Shown piece after piece: positions 59,400 to 64,000 of a stretch of 64,000 nucleotides of DNA; position 1 is the stretch's first letter; each line of letters begins with the position of its first letter. The notes under the pieces were generated by a model, which saw nothing but the letters and a program-made list of their open reading frames with translations, had not been told where the DNA came from and searched no databases. Origin of the DNA: Patiria miniata (lineage: Eukaryota; Echinodermata; Asteroidea; Valvatida; Asterinidae); assembly GCF_015706575.1 (NCBI RefSeq), contig NW_024037059.1:36493058-36557057 (forward strand), given 5' to 3'. The position numbers were made by a program, and so were the translations under genes.

Positions 59400-60960
59400 C
59401 ATTTGGATTAGTGTTCCTCTGACTTTCAAAGGAAGTTCTGCATTGTTTTGAGAAAAGTCAATTTTTTGCCAAATTTTGATAAAAATGTAAGGCTAACCCC
59501 TTGCATTTTTTTCAATTTTGACCAAACAATGAAATTCCTTGAAAATTGCTAGAAAGATGCCAAAGGGACCCTAGAACACATTTCAACTCCATTTGTAGAA
59601 AGACTTGCTTTTCAAAAGAAAATATGGACCAAAATTTGTGGGAAATCGGTCAAAAATGTTCATTTATTTCTCACAAAATTGTTGATTTTTGCCCAAATCT
59701 TAAAAATAATTGGTGTTTAAGTATTGATTTGTGCTCCTCTGACTTACAAAGGAAGTTCTGCATTGTTTTGAGAAAAGTCAATTTTTTGCCAAATTTTGAT
59801 AAAAATGTAAGGCTAACCCCTTGCATTTTTTTCAATTTTGACCAAACAATGAAATTCCTTGAAAATTGCTAGAAAGATGCCAAAGGGACCCTAGAACACA
59901 TTTCAACTCCATTTGTAGAAAGACTTGCTTTTCAAAAGAAAATATGGACCAAAATTTGTGGGAAATCGGTCAAAAATGTTCATTTATTTCTCACAAAATT
60001 GTTGATTTTTGCCCAAATCGTAAAAATAATTGGTGTTTAAGTATTGATTTGTGCTCCTCTGACTTACAAAGGAAGTTCTGCATTGTTTTGAGAAAAGTCA
60101 ATTTTTTTGCCAAATTTTGATAAAAATGTAAGGCTAACCCCTTGCATTTTTTTCAATTTTGACCAAAAAATGAAATTCCTTGAAAATTGCTAGAAAGATG
60201 CCGAAGGGACCCTAGAACACATTTCAACTCCATTTGTAGAAAGATTTGCTTTTCAAAAGAAAATATGGACCAAATTTTGCGGAAAATCGGTCAAAAATGT
60301 TCATTTATTTCTCACAAAATTGTTGATTTTTGCCCAAATCTTTTACAATAATGGGTGTTTGAGTATTTATTTGTGCTCCTTTGACTTACAAAGGAAGTTC
60401 TGCATTGTTTTGAGAAAAGTCAATTTTTGCCAAATTTTGATAAAAATGTAAGGCTAACCCCTTGCATTTTTTTCAATTTTGACCAAAAAATGAAATTCCT
60501 TGAAAATTGCTAGAAAGATGCCGAAGGGACCCTAGAACACATTTCAACTCCATTTGTAGAAAGATTTGCTTTTCAAAAGAAAATATGGACCAAATTTTGC
60601 GGAAAATCGGTCAAAAATGTTCATTTATTTCTCAAAAAATTGTTGATTTTTGCCCAAATCTTTTACAATAATGGGTGTTTGAGTATTTATTTGTGCTCCT
60701 CTGACTTTAAAAGGAAGTGCTGCATTGTTTTGAGAAAAGTCCATTTTTGGCCATTTTTATATAAAAATGTAAGGCCTACCCCTTGCATTTTTTTCCATTT
60801 CGACCAAAAAAATGAAATTTCTTGAAAATTGCTAGAAAGATGCCGAAGGGACCCTAGAACACCTTCCAACTCCATTTATAGAAAGATTGCTTTTCAAAAG
60901 AAAATATGAACATTTTTGACTGATTTCCCCCAAAGTTTGGTCCATAATTATCACAATTTT
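59400..60960. repeat. 320-bp tandem array, about 4.8 copies
   Basis: The phrase TCCT.TGACTT.CAAAGGAAG recurs at 59414, 59734, 60054, 60376 and 60696, a 320-322 bp period. Copies 1-2 share GCCAAAGGGACCCTAGAACA; copies 3-5 have GCCGAAGG and AATAATGGGTGTTTGAG. 320 is not divisible by three, so the 108-codon frame in copy 1 is not a coding repeat. Confidence 0.93.
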
Positions 60961-61519
60961 CATGATTGGTGTCTGAAGGTTAAACACATTGTTAACGAAG
61001 TTGCCTATATTTACTGTAAAGATATGTACATGTATTAATTAATGGACTTGATTTTCTATAATGGAAGGTACATGTATTTGTAGCAGTAGAACAGTATCCT
61101 TGACAAAATGTACATGTACTTGACTGTATTATTGAATTCAGCATTAATGAAATGTTATACATCTATACACATGTACTAGTACTTTGAAACCTTTTCTGTA
61201 AACGCTGACCGTTTAATCATACATGTGCCTTTACAGTCAACAGAATTGTGCCATGTAGTTATTAAGACTCTGCTATATGCAAACTTTAGTGTTATTACTG
61301 TTAACTGAATCTTCTTTGATGTATATACATGTACTTTTGATTTGGAACCAAATACAGAAATAAATACCCACACCATGGTATGGCAAAATATACTTTAGCA
61401 TTGTTACTCTCTTGTTCCTATGTTTGTGTTTACTTTACTTGTTTAAGTCTAAGTAGATAGACACTATTAAAAGTGCTTAAAATGTTTTGAAAAGTCTTCT
61501 TCCCACACAACCTTGATAC

Positions 61520-61695
61520 ATTTTCTAAGTACAAATTATAAGTGTGAAAAATTTTCTAAGTACAAAGTATAAGTGTGAGAAATTTTCTAAGTACAAAGTA
61601 TAAATGTGAGAAATTTTCTAAGTACAAAGTATAAGTGTGAGAAATTTTCCAAGTACAAAGTATAAGTGTGAGAATTTTTCTAAGTACAAAGTGTC
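61520..61695. repeat. 31-bp minisatellite, 5.6 copies
   Basis: Unit ATTTTCTAAGTACAAAGTAT followed by AAGTGTGAGAA, with single-base variants. The last copy is truncated. Confidence 0.92.
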
Positions 61696-61860
61696 AACCA
61701 CTCAAATAATAATTTCCCAAGCAAGTTGATCAGCCCAGACCCAAGTTCCTACCCCAGACCCAAGGCCTCTACCCCTCAGCTTTCAACTCTCTCTGGAGAC
61801 TAAGTCAGAACATCCTAAGGGTTTTAATTACCGGAATTCTTACTTTTTTAAGAAAAACCC

Positions 61861-61925
61861 GGTGGTGTAGCGGTAAGAGTGTAGGGCTACATACCCAAAG
61901 GTTCCCGGTTCAAGTCCCACCCATG
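61861..61925 (+). pseudogene. tRNA-like relic (SINE head)
   Basis: Box A-like TGGTGTAGCGGTAAGAG and box B-like GGTTCAAGTCC are spaced as in a tRNA, with a GGG-CTACATA-CCC anticodon-arm remnant and a weak GGTGG/CCACC acceptor. The T-stem pairs in only two of five positions, so it is not a working tRNA. Probably derived from a tRNA-type SINE. Confidence 0.6.
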
Positions 61926-61979
61926 CACAATTTTGTCAGAAAACTTAGTATATATTTTAAAAAAAGTCTAAAAGCTCCT

Positions 61980-62050
61980 CAGGACGGCCCAGGATCTGAA
62001 CCGGGGACATCCCGGTTCGGATCCTGAGCGCATCCTACTGAGCTAACTGC
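61980..62050 (-). pseudogene. tRNA-like relic, opposite strand, with box B palindrome
   Basis: On the minus strand: TTAGCTCAGTAGGATGCG (box A-like) and GGTTCAGATCC (box B-like). Positions 61992-62024 form a near-perfect hairpin of about 14 bp arms (GGATCTGAACCGGG ... CCCGGTTCGGATCC), so a second box B faces the other way. It does not fold as a normal tRNA. Confidence 0.6.
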
Positions 62051-63142
62051 TTCTTGATAAATTTGTGTTCGGACCTTATATATAAACCTTAGGTTGACAC
62101 ATTGCGAAACAATCGTGAATATTCATGATATGAATATTCATCAAATGCAAATTAAATACAATTTGCTCATTAAAAAAAGGAAATATACCAGTGTGCAAAT
62201 TTCTGGGTTTCGTTCAGCATATGCACATGAGGGGGGGGGGGGGGGGGGGAGGAGGGGAACAGAATGCTTGTCAAAATTTGGTTACGTGCACATCCAAAAT
62301 TTGTCATTTCAATTTATATAAAAACTGTAAGGGCTAACCTTGCACTTTTAATGGAATTGGATCAAAATTAATTTATCACAATATAAGCCAAGCTTAAAAT
62401 CATCTGCTTAGGCCCTAATTTTTTTTACAATTGTGGATTTTTATCAAAAATAAACTCAACTGACAGAATAAATGCAATTTAACACAAGATATGCCGTCAA
62501 ACTCATTTATTTGAATTTCAGAACAAATGTTAAACCGAGACGTTATCAAACTTCCCTAAATTAACATTAAACTTCTGACCATCAAGAGAGCAAAACTGAT
62601 AAACGGAAGAAAATACAGTGTTTGCAATATTTACTTATATCGCTAATAAAAGTAATAGTCTTCACTAAAAATTTTCTCATGCCAAAAAAAAAAGTTAACA
62701 GTTTGTAAATACATGTACAATGGCTGTAAAATTAGGGAAGCTTGGCTAATTCAAATTTCAGCTTTGCTTAAATGCTTGAAAGTTTGGTAAGTCATCAATT
62801 AAAACATTAAATAACAGCAACTGGTCTGAAAGTCTGTAAAGTTATAAAATTGGCAAACAAGGCAATTAAGTGAGAATAACTTGGTTAGAATAAATGTACT
62901 TAACGATGCAACCGTCACAATCACAACACTGGGGTTTTTTTTTGGGGGGGGGGGGGGAGGGGGAAAGAAATTGTAAGGAATAAGTTTAAATGTCGATATA
63001 AGACAAAAATAAACTGAATATGCATTAAAAGATGAAATTGAGATTACAACATACATACATGTCCATGAAATTACTGACTGGATTTTTTAAAGACTTAATT
63101 GTTGTAGCTATGGCAACAAGTCATCAGTAAGCAGAAACTCAC
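62051..63142. other. Non-coding stretch with G-runs
   Basis: G homopolymers near 62231-62249 and 62943-62960. 62296-62345 (GTAAGGGCTAACCTTGCA) may be a worn copy of the 320-bp array. No gene is seen; on the minus strand this could be intron of the next gene. Confidence 0.4.
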
Positions 63143-63218
63143 ACATCATCTTGCACAGTGCATTTCAGCCACACATAGCTGCCGTCACAAGGCCGATGCA
63201 TGGACCATGAGTCTTCAG
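63143..63218 (-). CDS. Internal exon of an unrecognised minus-strand gene
   Basis: On the minus strand a good acceptor (TTTTCCTTGCAG|) and a consensus donor (|GTGAGT) bracket 76 bases with one open frame: EDSWSMHRPCDGSYVWLKC then TVQDD. It enters in phase 1 and exits in phase 2. Cys/Trp-rich; I do not recognise the family. The rest of the gene would lie both beyond 64000 and below 63143. Confidence 0.4.
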
Positions 63219-64000
63219 CTGCAAGGAAAAGAGGATAACTTTTTTTTAAATGAGTTAACAACTTCAAATTCAGGCCGAGTCTGAGATAATTTTTTAGCCT
63301 GAGGGCAAATTATACGGTGTTTTGGGCCAGCATCTATTTCTTAAAAAACAAAATCCATCACAAATTCCCAACTTGTGATTATCACAATGTACAATTGTAC
63401 AAAGCATGATTTCATGTAAGTAATTAAGTGGCTGCAGAAACAAGGATTGTTCGCTTGTGCTGAACTAATTATTAGACATCTTATCAATAACCCAAGTTGC
63501 CTGTTGTTTTTTTGTATTTCTAATTTGTATGTCCTAAGAGTCTTCCATCATATTAGCATATTCTATAGGTTGTGAGGGATTTGCCAGCATCCGCATATTT
63601 ATATCCTATGACTTACAATTATGTGCTCACAGGGAATTTATTTATTTTATTTATTAATTTATTTGCAACCAAACTTGAAAAGAAGTGGTTGGATTATAAA
63701 CAAAGACACATCAAATCTTACACTAATTGTACAATTGAACCTTAACAAAAAAATGTAAGTTAGAATGAACACAAAATATGGACAAAAAGAAAGTGAAAAA
63801 CAAAGACAAAGAAATGTCATTGAACCACACACAAATCAGCCAAACAACTCACAATAAGCAGAAAGTTTCCACACTTGCGCTGCAAGCACGAAATTCTTTT
63901 TAAATGAAATTTTGCTGAGCGGATCAACTCACCTTTGATTAAATGTCACATCACTGCAGTAGGATTCTGCAAAGACCGTTTGATGGACGTATGTCAGTGT
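63219..64000. other. Right edge, possible intron with micro-exon-like pieces
   Basis: On the minus strand two tiny segments are bracketed by AG and GTGAGT: 63933-63966 (34 nt, open as SYCSDVTFNQ) and 63853-63879 (27 nt, open as QVWKLSAY in the phase that fits 63143-63218). The 34-nt piece does not phase-match onward. A TTTA-rich stretch lies at 63627-63664. Otherwise nothing is seen. Confidence 0.3.

Noticed and set aside
59546-59872. 108-codon frame MLERCQRDPRTHF in the 320-bp array
   Set aside because: The repeat length is not divisible by three, the frame is lost in later copies, and no domain is seen.
61861-61925. Functional tRNA gene
   Set aside because: Boxes A and B are present, but the T-stem and acceptor stem do not pair properly, so I call it a relic.

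Overview
The window is an AT-rich animal nuclear sequence with short exons, GT-AG introns, many small non-autonomous transposons, poly-C/poly-G runs and abundant ACATGTAC-type simple sequence. The gene content (a cordon-bleu homologue whose introns are full of MITEs, and an SGNH hydrolase-like ORF) and the base style fit a marine invertebrate deuterostome. An echinoderm is my best guess, but the sequence alone does not prove it.

Layout. 1-2230: the end of a satellite whose 236-bp dimers decay rightward into single degenerate monomers. 2231-7139: mostly non-coding, with three copies of an unidentified duplicated segment. 7140-8240: a 5' piece of a LINE with an endonuclease domain. 8241-12380: non-coding, with one strong nested hairpin. 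13069-13713: an intact SGNH hydrolase-like ORF. 16488-16800: a broken DDE transposase fragment on the minus strand. 16960-31850: about 63 tandem copies of a second, unrelated satellite, also about 236 bp per unit, with higher-order duplications. 32360-32920: two weak exon-like segments. 33210-34127: a fold-back element built from 17-bp repeats.

38629-54814 (+): the main gene, a COBL (cordon-bleu) homologue. I assembled 12 coding exons whose splice phases all agree (4977 coding bases, exactly 1659 codons). It has the KRAP-type proline motifs, the ubiquitin-like Cobl domain, a basic motif, and a very large low-complexity exon 12. No WH2 domain is visible. Exons 8-11 are all phase 1-1 and so can be skipped without a frame change. 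A possible alternative first exon lies in intron 2. Its introns hold at least six MITE-like or palindromic elements; one 145-147 bp family occurs twice with two different perfect 4-bp target duplications.

54827-64000: non-coding sequence with a duplicated segment near 56.2-56.8 kb, a 320-bp tandem array (59.4-60.96 kb), a 31-bp minisatellite, two convergent tRNA-like relics around a box B palindrome, and at the right edge a minus-strand exon (63143-63218) of a gene I do not recognise.

The genes do not form a pathway. The biology here is one cytoskeletal regulator gene set among satellites and mobile DNA.
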